From assembly GCF_000332515.2 (NCBI RefSeq), contig NZ_AOGZ02000016.1, forward strand, positions 62,001-126,000: DNA of 64,000 nucleotides, in the 5' to 3' direction. This stretch comes from Leptospira wolbachii serovar Codice str. CDC (GTDB taxonomy: Bacteria > Spirochaetota > Leptospiria > Leptospirales > Leptospiraceae). Each line of letters starts with the position of its first letter. Position 1 is the stretch's first letter. Under the pieces are notes generated by a model that saw only the letters and a program-made list of their open reading frames with translations, had not been told where the DNA came from and searched no databases. Shown in pieces: positions 27,157 through 35,192 of this stretch. A program made the position numbers and the translations under genes.

Positions 27157-28308
27157 ATGCCAAAACAAAAATCCAAACCTATAGAAACCACAGAGGAAAC
27201 TCTGATTTGGACGGGAGTTTCTTCCAACCAAACGAAAGCCCAAAAAGAGTTTAACGACGCTCTTCGTAAACATAAAGAGACATTAGAACGTTCCAAAGAA
27301 ATTGAACCTTTATTCCAACTTGTAAATGAAACTTATATAAATGATGTTTTACCTGAATTAGAAAAACAGAAAAAATTAGAACGAACACGTTTTGAACTGA
27401 TGTGCGCCATTCTACTCGAAGAAAAACTTTCCTTTGGTAAGATGCAAAGGGAGTTTTTGCGACGTTATCTTTTGGAAATGTGTAATGATTCGATGTTGGA
27501 AGATACAACCTTTTATGGAAAGTTTCGAGACCAACTGGAAACTAAATTTGAACGGATGGAACGCCTTCGGTACAAAAACCAAATGGAATCTAGAATCAAA
27601 AATACATTTGGAATCGATATTGATTTAGACGATATGAATCGAACTGGGTTTGATTCAGAAGAGGAGCGGGAGTCTCACGAGGAGAAGTATAGAGAATTTC
27701 GTGAGAAGTATGAAGAATACCGATCGGAATACTTTAGAGGAAGGGGTCCCAAATCCAACGAACGAAAAAAAACTAAATCGCAAACTGAAAAGGAAAAAAA
27801 GATTCTAGAGTCCGAACGCCTCTTAAGCACAGACATCAACACTCTATTTAAAAATTTAGCAAAACTCATCCATCCCGACAAAGAGCAGGATCCCGTTTTA
27901 AGGGAAAAAAAATCTAAACTCATGACCAAACTCTCCGGTGCAAGAGACAATATGAACATCGCAGAAATTTTAGAAATCAGATTACAGGTAGATGAGCTAA
28001 TTCCAAACCAACAAACAGATGTTTCCTTTCATGACACTTCGATCAAGAGGTTTGTAGGTATTATTAAAACGAAAATCCGTGACTTGGAAGATTCGATTCG
28101 TCAAAGATTTTTTTCACATCCCTTGATGGCTGAATTTCCTGAGAGAAAAATCACAAAAGAAACCTTAAATACCTATTTAAAACGAGTAAGAATCGACAAC
28201 CAAATGGTGACTCAAACTTATGAAAAGGAAGTAGAGCAGCTAACAAAAGAACCGAAATACATCAAAGAGATGATACGTGAATTACAAAGTTTAGGGACCC
28301 AATTCTAA
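27157..28308 (+). CDS. J-domain (DnaJ-like) protein with long N-terminal coiled coil
   Basis: 383 residues, highly charged. Around residues 222-265 it carries a J-domain core: TLFKNLAKLIHPDKEQDPVLREKK, with the HPD motif that stimulates Hsp70 ATPase activity, followed by a helix ending in ILEIRLQVDEL. The N-terminal 200 residues are K/E-rich and coiled-coil-like; no zinc-finger or CTD substrate domains of classical DnaJ are present. It is thus a type III J-protein that probably targets DnaK to one client. It overlaps the methyltransferase gene by one base (TAATG). Confidence 0.85.
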   Translation: MPKQKSKPIETTEETLIWTGVSSNQTKAQKEFNDALRKHKETLERSKEIEPLFQLVNETYINDVLPELEKQKKLERTRFELMCAILLEEKLSFGKMQREFLRRYLLEMCNDSMLEDTTFYGKFRDQLETKFERMERLRYKNQMESRIKNTFGIDIDLDDMNRTGFDSEEERESHEEKYREFREKYEEYRSEYFRGRGPKSNERKKTKSQTEKEKKILESERLLSTDINTLFKNLAKLIHPDKEQDPVLREKKSKLMTKLSGARDNMNIAEILEIRLQVDELIPNQQTDVSFHDTSIKRFVGIIKTKIRDLEDSIRQRFFSHPLMAEFPERKITKETLNTYLKRVRIDNQMVTQTYEKEVEQLTKEPKYIKEMIRELQSLGTQF

Positions 28309-28985
28309 TGAAGAGTTTTTTGAACAAAAAGGCCTTTGGTCTGGGTAAAAATGGTAAAGAATTTGATGGTTCTTATTGGTCAGATATTTACGGCAATGGA
28401 CTGGATGTCGATGGTTCGTATAATGCCAAACAACATGCAGAATACTTAAAAACTCTATTCCAACTGATGGAAATTCCCGTTTACAAAATGGCTGACTTTG
28501 GATTTGGGAAAGCGATTTTACTACGAGAAATGGTAAAAACCTTTTCCCCGGTGAAAGTGTATGCTGTGGATGCTTCTAAAGAGGCTTATGAAGATCTAAA
28601 GAAAAAAGATTGGGTGAAACGTTCTGACAAATTTCATCTCTATCATGAATCGTTAGAAACTTTCAAACTCCCGAAATTAGAAAAGGAACCAGTAGAACTT
28701 GGGATTTGTAATTCCGTGATCCAATACCTTCCTGATACAATGATCCCTGGAGTTTTGGAAAAAATGGCTAAATATTGTAATTACCTGTATTTTACAGTGC
28801 CAACAAACGAAGATTATGCGGTGATGAAGGAAGAAATGTCTTTTACCGACCCTTATGCATTTTCTAGAACCAAAAAGAAATATAGAAAATGGATCTCCCG
28901 TGATTTTGAAATTGTTGGATATAATCTTTTGCAAAGCAAATGGCTTGGGGAAAAAGGATTTAAGGAAGATTTTTTTCGGATTTAG
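28308..28985 (+). CDS. Class I SAM-dependent methyltransferase
   Basis: Rossmann-fold methyltransferase of 225 residues. Motif I is ADFGFGKAILLREM (about residues 62-75), with the acidic ribose-binding residue in VYAVDASKEAYEDL, and a motif IV-like ICNSVIQYLPD. The substrate is not predictable. The start codon shares a base with the J-domain gene stop, so the two are translationally coupled; the J-protein might assist the enzyme or its substrate. Confidence 0.85.
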   Translation: MKSFLNKKAFGLGKNGKEFDGSYWSDIYGNGLDVDGSYNAKQHAEYLKTLFQLMEIPVYKMADFGFGKAILLREMVKTFSPVKVYAVDASKEAYEDLKKKDWVKRSDKFHLYHESLETFKLPKLEKEPVELGICNSVIQYLPDTMIPGVLEKMAKYCNYLYFTVPTNEDYAVMKEEMSFTDPYAFSRTKKKYRKWISRDFEIVGYNLLQSKWLGEKGFKEDFFRI

Positions 28986-29044
28986 TCTGCCAAATTGGAT
29001 GATTTGGATAGGGACAAAATGTTTATTGAAACTGGTTTCAGCAC

Positions 29045-29713
29045 ATGATGAATTTTTTCTCCTACCTTTCGATAGACTTTCAAATCTTTTCTGTATTCGG
29101 TTACTCTATTAGTTTTATCGAACTTCTGGGAACAAGTTCTGGTCTCGCCTGCGTCTATTTGGCTTCCCGAAATCATATCCTCACTTGGCCGGTTGGAATT
29201 TTTAATTCGATTTGTTTTTTCTTTTTGTTCTTTCAGATCCAATTGTATTCGGATATGTTATTACAAATTTATTTTTTTGGATCGAGTATTTATGGTTGGT
29301 GGATCTGGCGAAAAAGGACTGGTTCCTTTGTCAAAATTCAATCCCTTGGAAAAAGAAATAATACCTTACTCCTAGTTTCTATTTTTCTAGGAACCTACCT
29401 ACTAGGTGAAATCACAAGCCACCTGCCTATCTGGTTACCAGAGATTTTTAAAAAACCACCAGCATTTTTGTATTGGGACGCTTTTACGACGGTGGCAAGT
29501 ATCTTTGCCAATTTTTTACTGGCTCAAAGGAAATTGGAATCTTGGTTTTTATGGGTGTTTGTGGATGTAGTTTGTATTGGTTTGTATTCTTTAAAAGAGA
29601 TTCCCTTTGTTACCTTAGAGTATGTTGTGTTTTTACTGATAGCCTTCTATGGATGTTACCATTGGTATCGGGAATATAAAACTAACGACTCTGCATCCTC
29701 TTTGGCGGCCTGA
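29045..29713 (+). CDS. pnuC: Nicotinamide riboside transporter PnuC family
   Basis: 222-residue cytoplasmic-membrane protein with about seven membrane segments. The PnuC signature is visible: ELLGTSSGLACVYLASRNHILTWPVGI and QIYFFGSSIYGWWIWRKR, with the conserved W-P and W-x-W-x-R elements, and LFFLVFL-type C-terminal helices including WFLWVFVDVVCIGLYSLK. PnuC proteins bring in nicotinamide riboside or related vitamins (the PnuT/PnuX subtypes bring in thiamin or riboflavin) by facilitated diffusion. No kinase partner such as NadR is adjacent. Two ATGs in a row (29045, 29048) are possible starts. Confidence 0.93.
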   Translation: MMNFFSYLSIDFQIFSVFGYSISFIELLGTSSGLACVYLASRNHILTWPVGIFNSICFFFLFFQIQLYSDMLLQIYFFGSSIYGWWIWRKRTGSFVKIQSLGKRNNTLLLVSIFLGTYLLGEITSHLPIWLPEIFKKPPAFLYWDAFTTVASIFANFLLAQRKLESWFLWVFVDVVCIGLYSLKEIPFVTLEYVVFLLIAFYGCYHWYREYKTNDSASSLAA

Positions 29714-29834
29714 TCCTAAATGAAAATCTTGGATGATTTCCTGGCTCTGGCTTGATTGAGTTCTACTCATTGGCTTAGAACAGAACCAAGCAGAATTTCA
29801 GTTTTGATTTTCTTTAGAGCCAAATCCTCATTCT

Positions 29835-30206
29835 TTAGATTCTACGATTTGTTGGACGTAAGTACCAAGAAATAACCGTGAGTGCTAGAAGAAGAAGAGA
29901 TGGGAAAATTTCTCCAATGGGATGACGAGAAACAATATGCGAAAACGCAGCTCCCGACATCGCAAAGAAAAATCCAGCATAAGCCCATTCTTTTAGTAAC
30001 AAAAACTTAGGTGATAACACGGCAACCACACCAAGTAGTTTCCAAACACCCAGAAGTGTTAGAAAATAAGTGGGATACCCCAATTGGTTTATCTTTTCTA
30101 CTTCTTCGGGAAGTTTCATAAGTTGTACAACCGCAGTCGATACCATACCCAATGACAACCAAAGAGTAAAGAACCAATACGCTATTTTTTTTGTTTTCTC
30201 AGACAT
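29835..30206 (-). CDS. DoxX family membrane protein
   Basis: 123 residues with four hydrophobic segments, typical of DoxX/DoxD-like proteins (FFTLWLSLGMVSTAVVQLMKLP; TLLGVWKLLGVVAVLSP; WAYAGFFFAMSGAAFSHIV; SLLLLALTVISWY). Some relatives take part in membrane redox processes, but the role is mostly unknown. It is the third gene of a leftward unit with ArsR and SRPBCC genes, an arrangement common in many bacteria; the 124-bp gap before it may carry an additional promoter. Confidence 0.88.
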   Translation of the reverse strand: MSEKTKKIAYWFFTLWLSLGMVSTAVVQLMKLPEEVEKINQLGYPTYFLTLLGVWKLLGVVAVLSPKFLLLKEWAYAGFFFAMSGAAFSHIVSRHPIGEIFPSLLLLALTVISWYLRPTNRRI

Positions 30207-30330
30207 AAAATTCTCCTAAATTAAAATATAATTTCTGTTTGTTGGCTAAGGTCAGTGCATAACTAAATGCAGTCCCCCATAACTTAAGTTTACACTGAAT
30301 CGTTCAGTCCTTTCCCGTTTAAAATATTTG

Positions 30331-30795
30331 TTATTTGTTTTTTACCACTTGTTCCAATTGATTGTGAGCCATATTGATTCCTTGGGCAAAGGGCATCTTT
30401 AGAATTTTGTCTCTTTGTTCTACCGATTTATAGATGATATGCATGACGAGTTTACTTTTGGTCTCTGATATCTCTTGAAATTCAAAAAACTCAAGTTGGG
30501 GAAAAAACCCTGTGTTTTCCATTTCAAAGGTTCTTGTAAACCGTTCATTTGGTACGATATCATGTAACACTCCGTTAGCCCGAAATAACACAACACCGTC
30601 TGCGTTTTTGGTCTCAAAGATCCAACCGCCATGATTTTTAGCTTCAAATTTTAAGACTTTGTTTCCCATCCATTGTTCGATGAGTTCAGGTTCCGTGTGT
30701 GCTTTAAAAACTAAAGAAGCAGGTAAATCAAATTCACGTTCGATCGTTAACTCTTGTTTGCCGTCTTCGGCATGAATTTTTGTTTTTAGTTCCAT
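30331..30795 (-). CDS. SRPBCC (AHSA1-like) domain protein
   Basis: 154 residues forming one START/Bet v 1-like ligand-binding fold: EREFDLPASLVFKAHTEPELIEQWMG at the N-terminus, a central GGWIFETKNADG, and a long C-terminal helix (MAHNQLEQVV). AHSA1-type proteins bind hydrophobic ligands or assist folding. It starts 6 bp after the arsR stop codon, so the regulator and this protein are made together; the pair is a very common arrangement of unknown signal. Confidence 0.9.
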   Translation of the reverse strand: MELKTKIHAEDGKQELTIEREFDLPASLVFKAHTEPELIEQWMGNKVLKFEAKNHGGWIFETKNADGVVLFRANGVLHDIVPNERFTRTFEMENTGFFPQLEFFEFQEISETKSKLVMHIIYKSVEQRDKILKMPFAQGINMAHNQLEQVVKNK

Positions 30796-30801
30796 GATTT
30801 C

Positions 30802-31125
30802 TTATCCTTTGGTTTTGTAGTTTTTCATTACGGATTCTAATTTGTTGAACCGGTCATCCCAAAGTTTTTGGAAAGGCGCGATGAAATTAGCGATTTCTTT
30901 CATTTTGTTCGGATTCAAGTGGTAATAAATCTCCCGGCCGCTAGGTTCTTTCGCCAGTAATTCGCATTCGGTAAGGATTTGTAAATGTTTGGAAACTGTG
31001 GGTCGTTTGGTGTCAAAGTGGGAAGCGATTGTTCCCGCAGTCATAGACTGGGTGGCGACAAGTAAGAGGATGGCTCTCCTTGTGGGATCGGCAATTGCTT
31101 GGAATACGTCTCTTCTTAAATCCAT
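30802..31125 (-). CDS. ArsR-family winged-helix repressor
   Basis: 107 residues. The winged helix-turn-helix is clear: [21 protein letters not shown], then [24 protein letters not shown], then the wing [13 protein letters not shown]. The metal-binding CxC of arsenic or cadmium sensors is absent, so it probably senses something else. It heads an operon with SRPBCC and DoxX genes. Twin palindromes over its own promoter indicate autoregulation. Confidence 0.93.
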   Translation of the reverse strand: MDLRRDVFQAIADPTRRAILLLVATQSMTAGTIASHFDTKRPTVSKHLQILTECELLAKEPSGREIYYHLNPNKMKEIANFIAPFQKLWDDRFNKLESVMKNYKTKG

Positions 31126-31129
31126 TGTG

Positions 31130-31169
31130 TAGTCATTTGACTAATAAAAGATATGTAGCCATTTGGCAA
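31130..31169 (-). promoter_or_regulatory. arsR promoter with two related palindromic operators
   Basis: Leftward -35 TTGCCA (31169-31164) and -10 TATTAG (31146-31141) are separated by 17 bp. Two similar palindromes, TAGTCATTTGACTA (31130-31143) and TAGCCATTTGGCAA (31156-31169), cover the -10/start region and the -35 box, 26 bp centre to centre. The start codon lies 5 bp downstream, so the leader is very short. Binding by the ArsR protein is inferred. Confidence 0.65.
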
Positions 31170-31500
31170 CACATATTTATTTCAAGAAAAATACAAAGGA
31201 ATTTAGATTAGGGGAGGCAAGCGAAAGCTAAATGGGAATTGGTTTGACTTAGCCCGTTTTCTTAGCTAACCTTTAGCTATTGAAAATATAATTTCCATTT
31301 CTTCGTGGAATGTGGTCTATTGTGAATCATTCAAACTGCAATGTGCCAATAGTTACTTATGCGAATCCTATAAAGATAAGAAGCCCATGGGCTCCTAAAA
31401 GCCGTTGCGGATGTATGATTATTTGAATGTAGGTATTTGATTTTGTGAATTGATATGGTTTTCTGCTTAAAAAAAAATCTTATGTTAAAAAAGTTCTTCA
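31170..31500. other. Gene-free stretch of about 330 bp
   Basis: AT-rich with no convincing reading frame. The only structures noted are a 12-bp palindrome AGCCCATGGGCT (31382-31393) and an A9 run shortly before the next gene. The promoter of the lipoprotein gene at 31501 should be here, but I cannot assign it. Confidence 0.5.
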
Positions 31501-32598
31501 ATGCATTTTAGACCTATGTTGAAACTCTGTTTGCTGATCTTTTTGCTAAATTGCTGGATCATTAGTGTGGAAGGGAGCATATACATCCCGTTTGACAAAT
31601 ATTATGTGTCAATTCAGAACCAAGTAGTTGTAGTCAAAAGGACAAAAATCAATCCAGGTTTGATCAACCGACTAACAGGTGATTTCGATACTAAAGAAGA
31701 TTTTTTTATAGTAGGGAAAGATCATAAACTAATCTATATCGGTGAGTATGATGGAGTATCGGCTGGACTATCTAAAAGTGGGAGCCACTTATTATTAGTA
31801 AATGATAAGACATTAATAATTTCCGACGGATGCAGGATTCATGTTATTGGAGAAAAAGAGGAATTAAATTATAACAATTTGGACACTAAAAATTGTTCAG
31901 AAGAGAAAGGAGAGGAATATTATGGCGTCTTCGCTGGTTCTGCAACTAATCTTTTTATCTTACGCTATGGTAGAATTGGACTTGAAAAAAGGGGATATGG
32001 TGGAGAATTACTCAAAGTAGATAGAAAAGGATTTATTCTCAATAAATTCAAGATGGATTCGAATGCTTCGCTTCAAATATTCTTTGATGGTGAAAGAATA
32101 CTTGTTTCAAATAAAAATAAAAACAACTGCCTTGATGAAAATTTAAATTTAATCCAACGATTTAATTCTAATATCGAGTGGAATGTTGGCTTTTTGAGCG
32201 ACAAATTTTTTTTTGGAATGAAACAATACTCTAATAGAGCTTTTATTTGGCAAAAAGACAAAGGGAGTTGTTTTAAAGAATATTCAGTTTTAGAAGATAA
32301 AGAATCTATCAAAGATGACCTATTGGTTCAAGTGAACAATTTTAATGATGGCCGGTTTTTCTATTTCCTGATTCGCTCTGAAAATCTATGCTATGCAGAT
32401 TACTCCAGAATACCTATTGAGAAGAACTGTTTTTCAATCGGAGATCATGTAGATTATCTTCGAAAAGAAGACGAAAATATTTATGAAGCTGTAAAATATA
32501 GAGACTTATATTTTGGGTACCAATCTTTGAAATTCCGAATTAATAAGAATAATGAAGTAGAAATACTTCAGGATTGGGAATCAAAAAATTTTAAGTAA
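31501..32598 (+). CDS. Putative lipoprotein of unknown function, AT-rich orphan
   Basis: 365 residues. A signal segment MLKLCLLIFLLNC (from Met6, ATG 31516, or from the ATG at 31501) ends in a plausible lipobox. The remainder is rich in beta-type repeats with aromatic and Lys/Asn residues, such as IYIGEYDG, LLLVNDKTLIISDG and ILVSNKNKNN, and could form a propeller. Base composition and Asn/Lys use are clearly more AT-rich than the neighbours. It is flanked by gene-poor DNA, a repeat element and a decayed cutA, so it may be acquired DNA. No family recognised. Confidence 0.65.
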   Translation: MHFRPMLKLCLLIFLLNCWIISVEGSIYIPFDKYYVSIQNQVVVVKRTKINPGLINRLTGDFDTKEDFFIVGKDHKLIYIGEYDGVSAGLSKSGSHLLLVNDKTLIISDGCRIHVIGEKEELNYNNLDTKNCSEEKGEEYYGVFAGSATNLFILRYGRIGLEKRGYGGELLKVDRKGFILNKFKMDSNASLQIFFDGERILVSNKNKNNCLDENLNLIQRFNSNIEWNVGFLSDKFFFGMKQYSNRAFIWQKDKGSCFKEYSVLEDKESIKDDLLVQVNNFNDGRFFYFLIRSENLCYADYSRIPIEKNCFSIGDHVDYLRKEDENIYEAVKYRDLYFGYQSLKFRINKNNEVEILQDWESKNFK

Positions 32599-32835
32599 AA
32601 ATAGTTGAACTTCGCAAAAAATATAATAGTGAACAAAATATTTGTTAAGTTAGACACAAGTTACAGAAAGAATAACTTTGAATACAAAAGCTAACATGTG
32701 AACCATTGATTTCACGTTCAAAACAGATGATTTGCTCTAGAAGTCAGTTTTTTATAGATGATGAAAGCTAAGGAATCCGTAATTCAATTTCCAACAACAC
32801 ATCAACGTTTTCTAAAGCTTATCCACAAACAAATT

Positions 32836-32927
32836 CCCGCGCCACCGATCGACCGAGCGTCCGCGTCGAGGGAGAGCGGGATCGATTAATCAATAAAACA
32901 ATCTCCACCAAATAGTTCGAGGCGCCC
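32836..32927. repeat. Structured repeat element, copy C (diverged)
   Basis: Begins CCCGCGCCACCGATC and ends AAATAGTTCGAGGCGCCCAA. The head and especially the tail match copy B (43789-43895), whose tail is AAATACGAGGCGCTCAA. The left part can fold through CCCGC/GCGGG with an inner TCGAC/GTCGA pair. The core differs from copies A and B, so this is the least certain member. It lies between converging genes and ends 4 bp from the cutA remnant. Confidence 0.5.
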
Positions 32928-32930
32928 AAC

Positions 32931-33099
32931 TTAGCTATTTTTTTTAATCTTATCTTCCACAAACGCTTTGTAGGCGGGGCTTCCGAAACTTACATCCATA
33001 CGAATGATTTCAGGTGCAATGTAAGGATGACGTTTCATAATATATTCTTCGGTCGCATTGTACTTGTCAGCTTTTTGTTTTTACAAGTATCGGCTTTTG
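32931..33099 (-). pseudogene. cutA: Remnant of divalent-cation tolerance protein CutA
   Basis: Leftward from about 33090, the sequence encodes LVKTK in one frame and then, after one extra A in an A5 run (33072-33076 on the plus strand), ADKYNATEEYIMKRHPYIAPEII and about 25 more residues to a TAA at 32931. The HPYxxPEI motif and the length to the C-terminus match the last half of CutA1. The N-terminal half is missing: the upstream DNA belongs to the 33112-33357 gene. It is therefore both truncated and frameshifted. Confidence 0.7.
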
Positions 33100-33111
33100 G
33101 TAGGAAAACCC

Positions 33112-33357
33112 TTATTCCTTGGGAGATTTGTTTTGTAGGTAAGTTTGGATTCCTTCTCTTACTTGGTCTACCATGCCCGACTCGCGAACGGAACGAACCA
33201 CTCGTTGCCAGAATTTGATTTTTCCTTCAAACTCATTCCAACCAAGTTGTAAGTCCATTCGTTTGATTTTTAATAACATTCGTAATTCGGTAAGTGACAT
33301 GTCTTTGGGATCTTTGTCTAAATACCGTTCATGGTCTGTTAGGGGGTTGAAGCGCAT
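33112..33357 (-). CDS. Small charged protein of the YqjD/YqjE-like cluster
   Basis: 81 residues, basic and helical (ELRMLLKIKRMDLQLGWNEFEGKIKFWQRVVRSV), with no membrane segment. I recognise no family. It starts 4 bp after the YqjE-like gene, in the position occupied by yqjK in the E. coli yqjDEK cluster, though I see no clear sequence similarity to YqjK. Probably co-transcribed with the two membrane proteins. The decayed cutA abuts its 3' end. Confidence 0.7.
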   Translation of the reverse strand: MRFNPLTDHERYLDKDPKDMSLTELRMLLKIKRMDLQLGWNEFEGKIKFWQRVVRSVRESGMVDQVREGIQTYLQNKSPKE

Positions 33358-33361
33358 TGGG

Positions 33362-33697
33362 TTATTTTTTTCGAAGCACTAAAGATAAAAACAAAATGGC
33401 AAAAACTAAAAATCCCAATCCTGTTCCGAAGCTGGCAAGGATCGGATCCCCATTGGAGAGAAATTTTTGAATACTTAAATACACTCCATAGGAGATGTAA
33501 ATGAGGCCTAAGAAGATAAGGAAAATAGAAGTGAAAACCCAAACCGAAGAGAGGACCAAATTTTTAATATAAACTTGGAGATTCTTCTGAATGTAAATTG
33601 TCATCACTTCCACATAAGAAGCAACTTTTGCGACTAAGTCTTCGAAGGCGGCCTTGATTCCGCCTTTTTTACGATGTTTTGATTCTTTATGTTCCAA
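33362..33697 (-). CDS. YqjE-like (phage holin superfamily 3/6, DUF1469) membrane protein
   Basis: 111 residues. A basic N-terminus and an amphipathic helix (AAFEDLVAKVASYVEVMTIY) precede two membrane segments forming a hairpin (LVLSSVWVFTSIFLIFLGLIYISYGVYL; ILASFGTGLGFLVFAILFLSLVL) and a basic tail. This is the layout of DUF1469/YqjE proteins. Function unknown; such proteins are envelope-stress or stationary-phase linked in enterobacteria. Adjacent to the YqjD-like gene with no gap. Confidence 0.75.
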   Translation of the reverse strand: MEHKESKHRKKGGIKAAFEDLVAKVASYVEVMTIYIQKNLQVYIKNLVLSSVWVFTSIFLIFLGLIYISYGVYLSIQKFLSNGDPILASFGTGLGFLVFAILFLSLVLRKK

Positions 33698-33982
33698 TTA
33701 TTTCTTCTTAAACACCCAACCAAGAGCAAGACCAAGTCCAAGCCCCACACCAAATCCAATCACGGCAGCTTTTTGTGGATGTTCTTTTACATAAGTTCCC
33801 ACAGTATCAATCACTTCTTTTGCTTTGATAGAAGCCTCTTCGCTGGCTTTACCTAACTTTTGTTTGATGTCGCTTACTTGTTCCATATACTTCTCCTTGG
33901 CTCTTTGTTCAATTTCTTTGGCTTTTTTCTCATACAACTTAATTTCATCGATGAGGGATTTGTCTTTTTTCACTTCTTCCAT
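33698..33982 (-). CDS. YqjD/ElaB-like (DUF883) tail-anchored protein
   Basis: 94 residues. A long charged helix (KKDKSLIDEIKLYEKKAKEIEQ...) is followed by the DUF883-type motif TYVKEHPQKAAVIGFGVGLGLGLALGW and a short basic tail, a C-terminal membrane anchor rich in glycine. In E. coli the family (YqjD, ElaB, YgaM) ties ribosomes or other factors to the inner membrane in stationary phase. It follows the response-regulator gene by 9 bp, so the regulator may be co-expressed with this cluster. Confidence 0.8.
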   Translation of the reverse strand: MEEVKKDKSLIDEIKLYEKKAKEIEQRAKEKYMEQVSDIKQKLGKASEEASIKAKEVIDTVGTYVKEHPQKAAVIGFGVGLGLGLALGWVFKKK

Positions 33983-33991
33983 ATCGGTTAC

Positions 33992-34717
33992 TTAATCGGG
34001 AACCACAATGTTCTCAAAGTTATCAGTGAAACGATATCCGATTCCCCAAATGGTTTCGATCCATTCTGGTTGTGCGGAGTTTTTTTCTAGTTTGGAGCGA
34101 ATGCGTTTGATATGACTGTCAATCATCCTTTCGAAACCATCCCATTCCACACCCCAAACCGATTCCAAAATCATTTCACGAGAAAAAACTTTTCCGGGAG
34201 AACCGGCTAACAGTTGTAAGATGTCAAATTCTTTTCTAGAAATGTTGATTATGTTTTCGTTGAGAGTGACTCGTCTACGGATGGAATCAATTTTAAGAGC
34301 ACCACGAATGATTTCTCCGGCTTGTCCCACATTGGGTTTGATCCCAATTTTTTTATCCCATCTACGAAAGAAAACATCCACTCGGGTTTTTAGTTCGCGC
34401 ACCGAAAATGGTTTTGTGATGTAATCATCAGCACCTAACTCAAGTCCCATGATGCGATCAATTTCCTCAGTCCTTGCGGAAAGAATAAAAATTGGCGTAC
34501 TTTCATCGGCCTTTCTGATGCTACGGCAAATTTCCATACCATCAATGTCCGGGAGAGAGAGATCCAGAATCACTAAATCAGGATGATTGGACTTGTAAAA
34601 TTTCAAACCTTCTTCGCCATTTTCAAAAACGGAGGTTGTGTAGTGAGCAGAATCGAGAGATTTCCGGATTAGGTTGCCGATATCCGGATCGTCCTCAATT
34701 ACCAAAATATTTTTCAT
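33992..34717 (-). CDS. OmpR/PhoB-family response regulator
   Basis: 241 residues. The receiver domain has the acidic pocket (EDD at 8-10), phosphoacceptor Asp52 in [10 protein letters not shown], the conserved Ser/Thr in FILSAR, and Lys in DDYITKPFS. The C-terminal winged helix has [31 protein letters not shown] and [13 protein letters not shown]. No histidine kinase gene is adjacent, so it is an orphan in this context. It heads the leftward unit that includes the YqjD/YqjE-like genes, which may be its targets. Confidence 0.95.
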   Translation of the reverse strand: MKNILVIEDDPDIGNLIRKSLDSAHYTTSVFENGEEGLKFYKSNHPDLVILDLSLPDIDGMEICRSIRKADESTPIFILSARTEEIDRIMGLELGADDYITKPFSVRELKTRVDVFFRRWDKKIGIKPNVGQAGEIIRGALKIDSIRRRVTLNENIINISRKEFDILQLLAGSPGKVFSREMILESVWGVEWDGFERMIDSHIKRIRSKLEKNSAQPEWIETIWGIGYRFTDNFENIVVPD

Positions 34718-34775
34718 GTTTTTCCCTTGAGTTCTTTCTCAATTTGGTTCTTGTAGTAGAAAAAAAAAGTAAAAA

Positions 34776-35192
34776 ATGGAATCGGGAACACAAAGAGAAG
34801 CAAAATCGTGGGCAATGTTTGCCATCACAGGACCAAGGCTTAGGCCTCTGGAAGTGACGGAAAAACTAGGCATCCAACCGGACTATTATCACGGTGCGGA
34901 TGTAAAAGACATCGAAAATATGACAATTCCGAGTCATTGGCAGCTCAATTCCAAACTGGGACCGGAATTCCCGTTACTCGATCATATTTGGGATCTGCTT
35001 AAAACCTTAGCACCTGTTCGCAAAGACTTAAAAGAATTCACAGAAAGTTATGAATCTACCATCTATGCGTCGGTGGAGTTTGCCTCTGAGTTCACAAAAG
35101 GTGTGGTTCTCGACAAAAGGACTATGCTTTTGTTAGGTGAGATGGGCGTGAATTTGGAAATTATCCCCTGGAATCTCGATGAGACTCCCTAA
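34776..35192 (+). CDS. DUF4279 domain protein
   Basis: 138 residues, cytoplasmic. The DUF4279 pattern is visible: AMFAITGPRLRPLEVTEKLGIQPDYYHGAD, then SHWQLNSKLGPEFPLLDHIWDLLKTLAPV, ending in a beta hairpin that includes LLGEMGVNLEIIPW. The domain is found alone in many bacteria, often near immunity or toxin genes, and its function is unknown. It overlaps the convergent gene at 35161 by 32 bp. No clear ribosome binding site. Confidence 0.8.
   Translation: MESGTQREAKSWAMFAITGPRLRPLEVTEKLGIQPDYYHGADVKDIENMTIPSHWQLNSKLGPEFPLLDHIWDLLKTLAPVRKDLKEFTESYESTIYASVEFASEFTKGVVLDKRTMLLLGEMGVNLEIIPWNLDETP

Noticed and set aside
32940..33357. Fusion of the small 81-residue gene with CutA
   Set aside because: The 81-residue gene ends with its own stop at 33112 and the cutA-like sequence is in shifted frames; no single frame joins them.
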